From assembly GCA_050740255.1 (NCBI GenBank), contig JBOICV010000166.1, positions 1-49,145 of the forward strand: 49,145 bases of DNA. The letters run 5' to 3'. A program made the position numbers and the translations under genes. Source of the stretch: JBOICV01 sp050740255. GTDB taxonomy: Bacteria > Pseudomonadota > Gammaproteobacteria > Nevskiales > JBOICV01. The notes under the pieces were generated by a model. That model did no database searches and was not told the DNA's origin. It saw only the letters and a list, made by a program, of their open reading frames with translations. This document shows, in pieces, positions 8,362 through 17,000 of this stretch; the stretch's first letter is position 1; each line of letters begins with the position of its first letter.

Positions 8362-8997
8362 ATGGCATTCGTTGAATGGAGCATGCAGGGCGTACAGGTG
8401 TCGCATTGCAACTGCAACATCGGTTGTCCCTGTCAGTTCAATGCGCTGCCCAGTCATGGGCACTGCCGCGCCTATGTGTTCGTGCAGATTGACCAGGGCC
8501 GCTTCGGCAAGACAAGCCTGGATGGTTTGCGCTGGGGTGGATTGTTCTCCTGGCCCGGGCCGATCCATCTGGGTAACGGCACCGCCATGGCGGTGATAGA
8601 CGAGCGCGCCGACGCGGCGCAGCGCGCGGCCATCGAAGCCATTGTGCAGGGCAAGGAAACCGATCCCGGTTCGCTGATCACGCAGGTCTTCAGCACCACG
8701 CTTAGCACCGCGCTACCCACACAGTTCAAGCCGATAGAACTGAAGATTGATCAAAAGGCCGGCACCGCCCAGGTGCGCGTGGCGGACCTGATCGAAGGCA
8801 CGGTCGAGCCGATAAAGAACCCGATTACCGGCGCTACCCACCGCGCGCGAGTCACCCTGCCCACCGGCTTCGAATACGCCGAAGCAGAATTCGTGACCGG
8901 AACGGCGAAGACCTCCGGCGCGATCGATCTCGATTTCAAGAGCACGCACGCGCATATCGCGAAGGTGAACTGGGGCACGCACGGCGTCGTGAGGTAG
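8362..8997 (+). CDS. DUF1326 domain protein
   Basis: 211 residues from ATG 8362, preceded by GAAGGGGAAAGT; an upstream GTG in frame has no better signal. The N-terminus contains the family hallmark HCNCNIGCPCQF with cysteines 16, 18, 22 and 24, a likely metal or redox site. GHCRAYVFVQID and FSWPGPIHLGNGTA follow. DUF1326 proteins are typically encoded next to DUF2182 membrane proteins, as here, and their biochemical role is not established. No signal peptide is visible. The downstream DUF2182 gene starts within about 20 bases, so the two form a unit. Confidence 0.85.
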   Translation: MAFVEWSMQGVQVSHCNCNIGCPCQFNALPSHGHCRAYVFVQIDQGRFGKTSLDGLRWGGLFSWPGPIHLGNGTAMAVIDERADAAQRAAIEAIVQGKETDPGSLITQVFSTTLSTALPTQFKPIELKIDQKAGTAQVRVADLIEGTVEPIKNPITGATHRARVTLPTGFEYAEAEFVTGTAKTSGAIDLDFKSTHAHIAKVNWGTHGVVR

Positions 8998-9016
8998 CGT
9001 GCGTGCCGGTAGTCGA

Positions 9017-9805
9017 ATGAGCCAGCCGGCACCGCTGACGACGCTGGAAGCCGCACTGCGGCGGGATCGCTGGTTGGTCATGTTGGGCCTGGCCAGTGCT
9101 ATTGCCCTGGCCTGGGCCTGGCTCGCGCCGATGGCAGGCGATATGTACGGGCGCATGGACGGCCCCGCAGCCTGGATGATGACGGCTCGCTGGGACCTGC
9201 CCTATGCCGCGCTGATGTTCGGCATGTGGGCCGCGATGATGCTGGGCATGATGCTGCCGAGTGCGGCGCCCACCGTTCTTCTTTACGGCACCGTCGCGCG
9301 AAACAGTGTTCAGTCAGAGGCGCCGGTAACCCGCACCTATCTCTTCGCGCTGGGTTATTTGCTGGCCTGGACCGGTTTCAGCTTCCTCGCCACCTTGCTG
9401 CAGTGGGCCCTAGCGCAGACGGCATTGCTCTCACCGATGATGGAAAGCAGTAGCCCGGTCTTCAGCGCCGCGGTGCTGTTGGCAGCGGGTATTTATCAAT
9501 GGACGCCGCTGAAAGACGTCTGTTTACGTCAGTGCCGCGGTCCGGTGGATTTCCTGACGCAGCACTGGCGTGCGGGCCGTATCGGCGCGCTCAGCATGGG
9601 TCTGCGGCATGGTTTGTATTGCGTCGGCTGCTGCTGGGTACTGATGACCTTGCTATTAGTGGGCGGCGTGATGAACCTGTTGTGGATAGCGGCCATTACG
9701 ATTTTCGTGCTGCTGGAAAAAGTGACGAGTTTCGGCCGCACCGGCGGCCGGCTGAGCGGGCTCGGACTGATCGTGGCCGGTGTGATCGTGCTATTGCGTA
9801 TCTAG
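9017..9805 (+). CDS. DUF2182 predicted metal-binding integral membrane protein
   Basis: 262 residues from ATG 9017 (a GTG at 8999 would add six residues). It has the family's long Met-rich membrane segment MFGMWAAMMLGMMLPSAAP at about residues 67-85, preceded by DMYGRM and followed by several more helices. LSMGLRHGLYCVGCCWVLM is the second conserved block, with Cys and His residues in the membrane. It is always seen as a membrane partner of DUF1326 proteins; a metal-handling role has been proposed from the Met/Cys content but not shown. Convergent with the amidohydrolase gene, ending 4 bases before it. Confidence 0.85.
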   Translation: MSQPAPLTTLEAALRRDRWLVMLGLASAIALAWAWLAPMAGDMYGRMDGPAAWMMTARWDLPYAALMFGMWAAMMLGMMLPSAAPTVLLYGTVARNSVQSEAPVTRTYLFALGYLLAWTGFSFLATLLQWALAQTALLSPMMESSSPVFSAAVLLAAGIYQWTPLKDVCLRQCRGPVDFLTQHWRAGRIGALSMGLRHGLYCVGCCWVLMTLLLVGGVMNLLWIAAITIFVLLEKVTSFGRTGGRLSGLGLIVAGVIVLLRI

Positions 9806-9809
9806 CGGC

Positions 9810-11756
9810 TCAGGCTGCCTTTCTCGCGGGTGCAGACTCTGCTGCGGGCAAGGCCCAGACTTGTTCCGAGATGTGATCCTTCGCGCGCAGGCAGCGGCCC
9901 ATGCGGACTTTGCCGTAGTCCGGCGTAAAGGCGCCGTGATCCCAGGCCAACTGGCCGCCAATCATCACCTGCGTGACGATTCCTTCCGGGCGGTTGACCA
10001 TTTGATGGTGATCGTAAAGCTCGCGCCAGATGTAGCGGACGGTGGATTCCGGATCACCCCAACGCTTTAAGGCTTCGGGGTCTATCACGCAGATGTCGGC
10101 TTGCGCGCCCACTTTGAGCACGCCGGCGTTGATGCCAAAAAACTCCGACGGTTCCTGCGTCAGGCGGTGCACGGCCAGTGCCACTTGCTCGATACTCTCG
10201 GCTTGTGCGATTTTGAGGTTGCGCAGATTGCAGTCGTAAAACGCCATATTGGTCAGGTGCGCGCCGCTGTCGTTAAACCCGGGCAGGATGAGCGGGTTGA
10301 ACAACAGATCGCGCACCACTTTGGGATCGCGATTGGCCGACACCACCCACCAGCGCAACTCGGTATCCCAGGACTTGAGCAGGTGCAGGAAGAATTCCGC
10401 ATCGTCCGGCAGCGGATTCGGGAAGGTCGCGAAGAACTGCGACTCGGCTTCATCCACGGCGCCGTTGCGACCGGCGCTGGACTGCCATTGCAGCAGGCGG
10501 GCGTAAGGTGCCTGCAAGGCCTCGCCCCGCCAGGATTTCAGCGGGCAGTCGTCTATGAACATGTCGTCCAGTCGGCGATTGAGGACGTTGTCCTCCATCT
10601 TGAGCAACCGCTTGAGGTTGGCGAGATTGAAGCCCTGCTTGCCTTTGAACCACATCTTCTTGAACGCACGCACATACTCTGGATCGCTGATGATTTTGAG
10701 GCGACCCGCGCGGTCGTCCAGATCGAGTTCATTCAGTTGGCGCAGCTCCGGTACTTCTTCGGCCAGCGGCGTCACCACGCCGTCACTCCAGACCTTGAAC
10801 GGCGCCGCGAGTGCCTGCAATCGAAAATAGCCTTTGAACAGCCAGCCATTGAGCAGCTTGGAGAGGGTCAGCGCCATCTTCACGATGGAGCGGTTGGTGT
10901 GCAGATCGAGCGCAGCCACAGCGGTGGTCTTGAGCGTACGACCGTAGAGCCGGCCGCTGGTCAGCATGAAGGTTCTGAAGGTGCCGATGCGGCTGTCCTT
11001 CGGCGGCGTCGCCTGCCAGACGCGGCCCCAGCGGCGCAGGATATGGGTCAGATATTTCAATTCCCAGAATGGCGCGAACTGGGTCGGGATCTGCTTTGCC
11101 GTATTCGGCTGGTTGGCCAGAAAGTGGAAGGGCAGGGCATCGGTGGAAAAACCCACGTAGCCCTCCTGCATGCCTTTCTCAACCAGCGCGCCCATTTTGC
11201 CGAGTTCATCTGGCGTGGGGTGGCGCGTAATGCTGTCCTGCAAGCCCATGATTTCGATGCGCAGCATCGAGTGCGGAATCATCGCGACCACGTTGGGGCC
11301 GAGGTTGAGCTGGTCGAAGTGGTCGAGATAGTCGCCGGAGTCATTCCAGTTGACCACATCGCCCACTTTCTTGAGCACATGCTTGGGCACGTTCTCCACG
11401 CGCGCGAAGCAATCCACGATTGGATCAGTGTCGCCCTTGCGCTGATTGCCGAAAGCCACGCCGAGCGAGCAATTGCTCATCACCACCGTGGTGGTGCCAT
11501 GCCGCACGACCTCGGGCAGTTCCGGCGCCAGTTCGACTTCCAGATCGAGATGGGTGTGCACATCCAGCATGCCCGGCAGCAGCCACTTGCCGCTGCAGTC
11601 GATGATTTTTTCGTTCGACGCCGCGGGCAGATTGGTTCCCAGCGCGGCGACACGGCCATCGCGTACCGACACGTCCATCGCGGCCGGCGGCGCGCCGGTG
11701 CCGTCGAACACCAAGGCGTTGCGGAACAAGAACGGGCGGATCTGTTGACTGAGCAT
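9810..11756 (-). CDS. Amidohydrolase of the N-acyl-D-amino-acid deacylase type
   Basis: 648 residues. The N-terminal beta-sandwich strand (LFRNALVFDGTGAPPAAMDVSVRDGRVAALG) is followed by the metal-binding LLPGMLDVHTHLDLE at about 58-72 (HxH). The motif GTTTVVMSNCSLG carries a metal-bridging Cys as in D-aminoacylase. Near the end, PGFNDSGAHLTNMAFYD holds the conserved Asp, and the C-terminal sandwich contains GAQADICVIDPEAL. Enzymes of this family remove N-acyl groups from D-amino acids using one or two zinc ions. It is longer than classical D-aminoacylases (about 480 residues), with extra sequence in the middle of the barrel. Substrate cannot be assigned. Confidence 0.82.
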   Translation of the reverse strand: MLSQQIRPFLFRNALVFDGTGAPPAAMDVSVRDGRVAALGTNLPAASNEKIIDCSGKWLLPGMLDVHTHLDLEVELAPELPEVVRHGTTTVVMSNCSLGVAFGNQRKGDTDPIVDCFARVENVPKHVLKKVGDVVNWNDSGDYLDHFDQLNLGPNVVAMIPHSMLRIEIMGLQDSITRHPTPDELGKMGALVEKGMQEGYVGFSTDALPFHFLANQPNTAKQIPTQFAPFWELKYLTHILRRWGRVWQATPPKDSRIGTFRTFMLTSGRLYGRTLKTTAVAALDLHTNRSIVKMALTLSKLLNGWLFKGYFRLQALAAPFKVWSDGVVTPLAEEVPELRQLNELDLDDRAGRLKIISDPEYVRAFKKMWFKGKQGFNLANLKRLLKMEDNVLNRRLDDMFIDDCPLKSWRGEALQAPYARLLQWQSSAGRNGAVDEAESQFFATFPNPLPDDAEFFLHLLKSWDTELRWWVVSANRDPKVVRDLLFNPLILPGFNDSGAHLTNMAFYDCNLRNLKIAQAESIEQVALAVHRLTQEPSEFFGINAGVLKVGAQADICVIDPEALKRWGDPESTVRYIWRELYDHHQMVNRPEGIVTQVMIGGQLAWDHGAFTPDYGKVRMGRCLRAKDHISEQVWALPAAESAPARKAA

Positions 11757-11933
11757 GAACGACTCCCAAGATTACGCGAGCGGAGCTTAAGCCGTACCGA
11801 AACGGCAGTCTTGTATGTGCCTGCTCCGGCTGCCAACCCCGTCTAAGCGGTATTTATTGCACTATGATTAAATGCCTCACCAGCATAAGTCCATCGTAAA
11901 AAATCATTAGGACGGGAGGGGGAGCGGCGCCGG

Positions 11934-13151
11934 ATGCGGTTCTTCATCGTTGACGACAACAAGCTGGTCATCGGGTTGCTGCGCGCCTCGCTGACGGATC
12001 TGGGGCACGAGGTTGATTCCGAGACGGACAGCACGCGCGCGCTGGCCAAGATCCGCAAAGCCAAGCCGGATTGCGCCGTGCTGGACATCATGATGCCGGG
12101 CGTGGACGGCCTGAGCTTGTGCAAGCAGTTGCGCGAGCAGCCGGAGCTGAAGGGCATGCGCATCGTCATGCTATCGGCCAAAGCCTACGAGGCGGATCGC
12201 AATCGCGCGCTGCAGCTTGGCGCCGACGGCTACGTGGACAAGATCGCCGACAAGGACCACATCCTCGACCGCATTCTGGAAATTGCCGAGAGCCGTTTCA
12301 CCTTAAAATTCTGGGGCGTGCGTGGCACCTTGCCGGTGCCGGGACCCCGGACGCTCAGGTACGGCGGCAATACCAACTGTGTGACGCTCGAGTTACCGAC
12401 CAGAACCTTGTTCATCTTTGATGCGGGCACCGGCATCAAGGCCTTATCCGACGCGCTGGTGGCGCAGAGGCGCACTCCGGTTATCGGCCGCATCTTCATC
12501 TCGCACCCGCATTGGGATCACATCAACGCCTTGCCGTTCTTTGCGCCGCTGTACGTCAAGGGCAATCAGTTCGAAATTCTGGGTGGTTCGCACGCCGGGG
12601 TCACGATGGAGCAGATGATTTCGGCGCAGATGGATGGCGTGTACTTCCCGGTGACGGTCAAGCAGTTCGCCGCCAGCATCAGCTATCGCGATCTTGGCGA
12701 AGGCAGCTATATGGTGGACGACGTCCCGGTCGAGACTTTGTTGCTGAAACATCCGGGTCACTGCCTCGGCTACCGGGTGAATTGCAACGGTCAGACGGTA
12801 TGTTACGTGTCCGACAACGAGCTGTATCCACCCGGCGCATCGCATTACGACGAACCCTTCCGTAAGCGCTTGATCAAATATCTGCACGGCGCCAAAGCCG
12901 TGATCGCCGACGCCACTTACAGCGACGAGGAATACGGCGCGAAGATGCATTGGGGCCACTCGCCGGTCAGCGAAGTCGCGGCAGTGGCGCATGAGGCGGG
13001 GGTTGAGACGCTGTATCTATACCATCACGATCCGGATCAGGATGACGCGCAAATCGACGCCAAGTTGCGGGCCGCCCAGGCCAAGCTGGCGTCGCTGGGA
13101 TCGAAGACCCAGGTCCTGGCCCCTGCGGAAGGCAGCAGCATTCAGTTCTAG
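11934..13151 (+). CDS. Response regulator receiver fused to a metallo-beta-lactamase-fold hydrolase
   Basis: 405 residues. Residues 1-115 are a CheY-like receiver: acidic pair D7/D8 (FIVDDN), phospho-acceptor D51 (AVLDIMMPG), S81 (MLSAK) and K103. From about 120 a metallo-beta-lactamase fold begins with KFWGVRGTLPVPGPRTLRYG, then the metal motif HPHWDH at 191-196, HPGH at 273-276 and D294 (YVSDNE), followed by WGHS and YLYHHDP. This is a phosphorylation-controlled metal hydrolase, perhaps a phosphodiesterase or RNase Z-like enzyme; the exact reaction is unknown. No histidine kinase is adjacent. Start ATG 11934 follows a GGGAGGGGGAG purine run. It ends 9 bases before the convergent PAP2 gene. 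Confidence 0.87.
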   Translation: MRFFIVDDNKLVIGLLRASLTDLGHEVDSETDSTRALAKIRKAKPDCAVLDIMMPGVDGLSLCKQLREQPELKGMRIVMLSAKAYEADRNRALQLGADGYVDKIADKDHILDRILEIAESRFTLKFWGVRGTLPVPGPRTLRYGGNTNCVTLELPTRTLFIFDAGTGIKALSDALVAQRRTPVIGRIFISHPHWDHINALPFFAPLYVKGNQFEILGGSHAGVTMEQMISAQMDGVYFPVTVKQFAASISYRDLGEGSYMVDDVPVETLLLKHPGHCLGYRVNCNGQTVCYVSDNELYPPGASHYDEPFRKRLIKYLHGAKAVIADATYSDEEYGAKMHWGHSPVSEVAAVAHEAGVETLYLYHHDPDQDDAQIDAKLRAAQAKLASLGSKTQVLAPAEGSSIQF

Positions 13152-13160
13152 CCGGCTGGC

Positions 13161-13973
13161 TTACTGAAACGAAAAGGCCAGACCGACGCGCACCTGGTCC
13201 TGATCGCCGGAAATTTGCACGGAGGCAGAGTCGTTGCTGATGGGTGCGATAAAGGCTTCGTTGGCGATCACGCCGAGGAAGTGACCCAGGGCGTAACCGA
13301 ATAATACGTCGGACGGAAAATGGCGCGCGCCCTCAATCCGCGCCCAGCCGGTCAAGCCCGCGACCGAGTACAGCGAAGCACCCAGCCAGGAGCGCGCAGT
13401 GTCGCCAAGCTCAAAATACTCCAGATTGTGTGCCGCAAGCGTCGCGCTGACGGAAGCGCCCGAAGCGTGACGCGAGGGAAAACTGCGGTCACTCTGCCCA
13501 TCGGGCCGCTTGCGTCCGACCGCGTCCTTCAGCACACCCGTGATGTGGTCATTCACACCGGCGGCGAGCAAGCTGATGATCAGGCCTTTCGACTTATTGA
13601 GCGCTATCTCGCCGGCAGTCTCGCCACTCGGCGCCAGCAGCGCGGTGCCGATTGAGCCCGCTACGGCAATCCCTAGCAGGGTATCGCTTGCTTCTCCAGC
13701 GTCCTCGATATCGCTGAACAGCGGCGACTCTTCGATCGCCCATTCCGATACCGCCTCGTCCGCGTTGCCGAGCGAGAACAGACCGGCGCCGATCAGCGGC
13801 GCCCATACGTGGGGATCGGCCACGGCGCGCTGGGTCACTGCGGCCAGCCGGCTCCAGCCCGGCGCATACGTGGCCTCGCTGCCCCAGGGTGGACGCTTGG
13901 CCGGTGTGCCACAACCCGTCGTTAAACCGATCAAGACCATAGTGAGCAAGCTGGCCCGCATCGATATCCGCAT
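13161..13973 (-). CDS. PAP2-family phosphatase, probable lipoprotein
   Basis: 270 residues. The N-terminus has a lipoprotein signal ending LTTGC, so Cys21 would be lipidated and the protein anchored at a membrane. The acid-phosphatase/PAP2 motifs are in order: KDAVGRKRPDG (KxxxxxxRP), FPSRHASGA (SRH), and RIEGARHFPSDVLFGYALGH (RxxxxxHxxxD). These make the vanadium-type phosphohydrolase active site acting on lipid phosphates such as undecaprenyl or phosphatidyl phosphates in the periplasm. The C-terminus, QVRVGLAFSFQ, ends in Phe like an outer-membrane strand, so an outer-membrane location is possible. ATG at residue 5 is an alternative start. Divergent from lhr across 104 bases. Confidence 0.85.
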   Translation of the reverse strand: MRISMRASLLTMVLIGLTTGCGTPAKRPPWGSEATYAPGWSRLAAVTQRAVADPHVWAPLIGAGLFSLGNADEAVSEWAIEESPLFSDIEDAGEASDTLLGIAVAGSIGTALLAPSGETAGEIALNKSKGLIISLLAAGVNDHITGVLKDAVGRKRPDGQSDRSFPSRHASGASVSATLAAHNLEYFELGDTARSWLGASLYSVAGLTGWARIEGARHFPSDVLFGYALGHFLGVIANEAFIAPISNDSASVQISGDQDQVRVGLAFSFQ

Positions 13974-14077
13974 GACTCGTTTCCTTCCCGCGACAAGCTA
14001 ATAGTCGGCCGGATGGCCGGGCGGCGCAACCGCCAGGTTCAGCTTGCCCATCCGGCCCGAGCGCGGATAATGAGGAT

Positions 14078-17000
14078 ATGCAGCAGCATCTGAATTTTGC
14101 CCCGGGCGCAGCAGCACCCGGAGGCCCGCTAGAGCGGTGGTTCCACCCGGCGGTGGCCGGCTGGTTCAGCGGGCATTTTGGCGAAGCAACCGAGGTGCAG
14201 CTTCAGGCCTGGACGGTTACCTCACGGCACGAAGCGGCCCTGATCGCCGCGCCGACCGGCTCGGGCAAGACACTGGCCGCTTTCCTGTCCGCGATTAACG
14301 ATCTGGTCGTCGAGGGCCTGGAGCAGGGTCTGGAGGACTCGGTGCATGTCCTTTACATCTCCCCGCTCAAGGCGTTGTCGAACGATATCCAGAAGAACCT
14401 GCAGACACCCTTAAGCGGCATCCGGCAAAAACTGCTGGAACTGGGTTATGCGGACGTTCCCATCCGCGATGCGGTTCGTACCGGTGATACCACCCAGACG
14501 GAACGCGAACAAATGCGCCGCAATCCGCCGCATATTCTGGTGACCACACCGGAGTCGCTGTTCATTCTGCTGACCTCCGATTCCGGCCGCCAGATGCTGT
14601 CCAGCGTGCGCAGTGTGATTGTGGACGAGCTGCATGCGGTTGCCGGCAGCAAGCGTGGCGCGCATTTAATGCTCTCGCTGGAACGCCTATGTGCGCTCAC
14701 TGCCCGCGAGCCGATCCGCATCGGCTTATCGGCTACTCAGAAGCCGATTGAGACAATGGCGGAGTTCCTGATGGGCGAGCGGGGCGCTCAAAAAGAAATT
14801 ACCCCTCCCCCCGGCGGGGAGGGAATAAGGGAGGGGGGCACTCGCTGCGCGATTGTGGATACCGGCTATACCCGCCAACGCGATCTGGCGCTCGAGTTGC
14901 CGCGCTCACCGCTGGATGCGGTGATATCGCATGAAGCCTGGAGCGAAATTTACGACCGCCTGGCCGTACTCAGCCAGGAACACCGCACCACGCTGATTTT
15001 CGTGAATACGCGCGCCTTGGCCGAGCGCACCGCGCGCCATCTGGCCGAGCGCATCGGTGCGGAACATGTCACCGCGCATCACGGCAGCCTGGCCAAGGAG
15101 CATCGGCTCAACGCCGAGCAGCGACTGAAAGCGGGCCAGCTCAAGGCGCTGGTAGCGACTTCGGCGCTGGAACTCGGCATTGATATCGGCGAGGTGGATC
15201 TGGTCTGCCAGCTTGGTCCGCCGCGCTCGATCGCCGCTTTTCTGCAGCGCGTGGGCCGCTCCGGTCACGCCGTCGGCGCGGTGCCGAAAGGGCGCTTGTT
15301 CCCGCTCTCGCAAGACGACCTGGTCGAGAGCGCCGCTTTGCTGGACGCGGTTGGCAGAGGCGAACTGGATCGCATTCGGGTGCCGGACCAACCGCTCGAT
15401 GTGCTGGCGCAGCAAATCGTCGCAGAAACCGGCAGCCGGGAATGGGATGCGCAGGTTTTGTACGACTGTTTCCGCCGCGCCGCGCCCTATCGTTCGCTGT
15501 CACGCGAAGCGTTCGATGCGGTGGTAAAAATGCTGGCCGAGGGTTTTTCGACCCGCCGTGGTCGGCGTTCGGCGCATATTCATTTTGATGCGATCAACGG
15601 CAAGCTGCGTGGCCGCCGCGGTGCGCGGCTCACCGCGATGACCAATGCCGGCGTGATCCCCGACCAGTTCGACTATGAGGTTGTGCTCTCGCCGGAAGGC
15701 TGGCGCGTCGGTACGCTGAACGAAGACTTCGCTTTCGAAAGCGCCGCCGGCGACATTTTCCAGCTCGGCAACGCTTCCTACCGCATTCTCAAGGTCGAAA
15801 CCGGCAAGGTTTATGTCGAGGACGCCAAGGGTTTACCGCCGACCATTCCCTTCTGGTTGGGTGAAGGTCCGGGGCGAACCAGCGAGCTGTCGGCCGCCGT
15901 ATCGCGGCTGATGGAAGACGTTGAGCGCACCCTTGAGTTCCCCGACGAGTTCCCCTCCCCCCGCCCCCCTCCCACAGGGGGAGGGGGTGACAATTCCCCC
16001 GATGTGTCACGGGGAAAGTCCCCCTCCCCCCTGCGGGGAGGGGTTAGGGGAGGGGGTGAGGCCGCCGCGGAAGAGTGGTTAAAAACCGAGCTGCAACTGC
16101 CACAGGCTGCCGCGCATCAACTGACGCAATATCTGGCGGCGGCCAAAGCAGCGCTCACGACCCTGCCCAAGCTGGATACGATTGTGTTCGAGCGCTTTTT
16201 CGACGAGGCCGGCGATACGCACTTGGTAATCCATTCGCCTTACGGTTCGCGCATCAATCGCGCCTGGGGTCTGGCGCTGCGCAAGCGCTTCTGCCGGCGT
16301 TTCAACTTCGAACTGCAGGCGAGCGCGCTGGAAGACAGCATTATTCTTTCGCTCGGGCCGACGCACAGCTTTCCGCTGGAGGAGGTCAAGGACTATCTGA
16401 AGTCCGCCAGCGTGCGCGAGCTTTTGACGCAGGCGCTGCTGGACGCGCCGATGTTCGGCACGCGCTGGCGCTGGAGCGCCACCATCGCGCTGGCGCTGCG
16501 CCGGACGCTGAACGGGCAGCGCGTGCCGCCGCAATTACAGCGCATGGCCTCGGAAGACCTGCTGGCAGTGGTCTTCCCCGACCAGCTCGCCTGCGCGGAA
16601 AATCTGGCGGGTGAGCGCGAAATTCCCGATCATCCGCTGGTGCAGCAAACCATTCATGACTGCCTGTACGAAACCATGGATGTGGACGGGCTGGTCGCAT
16701 TGCTCCAGCGCATCGAAAGCGGGGCAGTGAAAATCGTATGCCGCGAACTGACTTCCGCCTCCCCCTTATCGAACTCCATCCTGAGCGCCAAGCGCTACGC
16801 TTTTCTTGACGATGGCGCCGCGGAAGAGCGGCGCACCCACGCCGTGCGTACGCAGAAATTGCTGGAGCCGCAGCAAGCCGCGGATCTGGGGCGGCTGGAT
16901 CCCGCGGCGATCGAGCGTGTACGGCAGGAAGCCTGGCCGGAGCCGGCCAACGCCGACGAGTTGCACGACGCCGTTCTGACGGCGGGTTTTCTTACTGAAG

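Noticed and set aside
10101..11846. 581-codon plus-strand frame opposite the amidohydrolase
   Set aside because: It mirrors the minus-strand coding frame; its His/Gln/Arg-rich product has no motifs, while the minus frame has complete amidohydrolase motifs.
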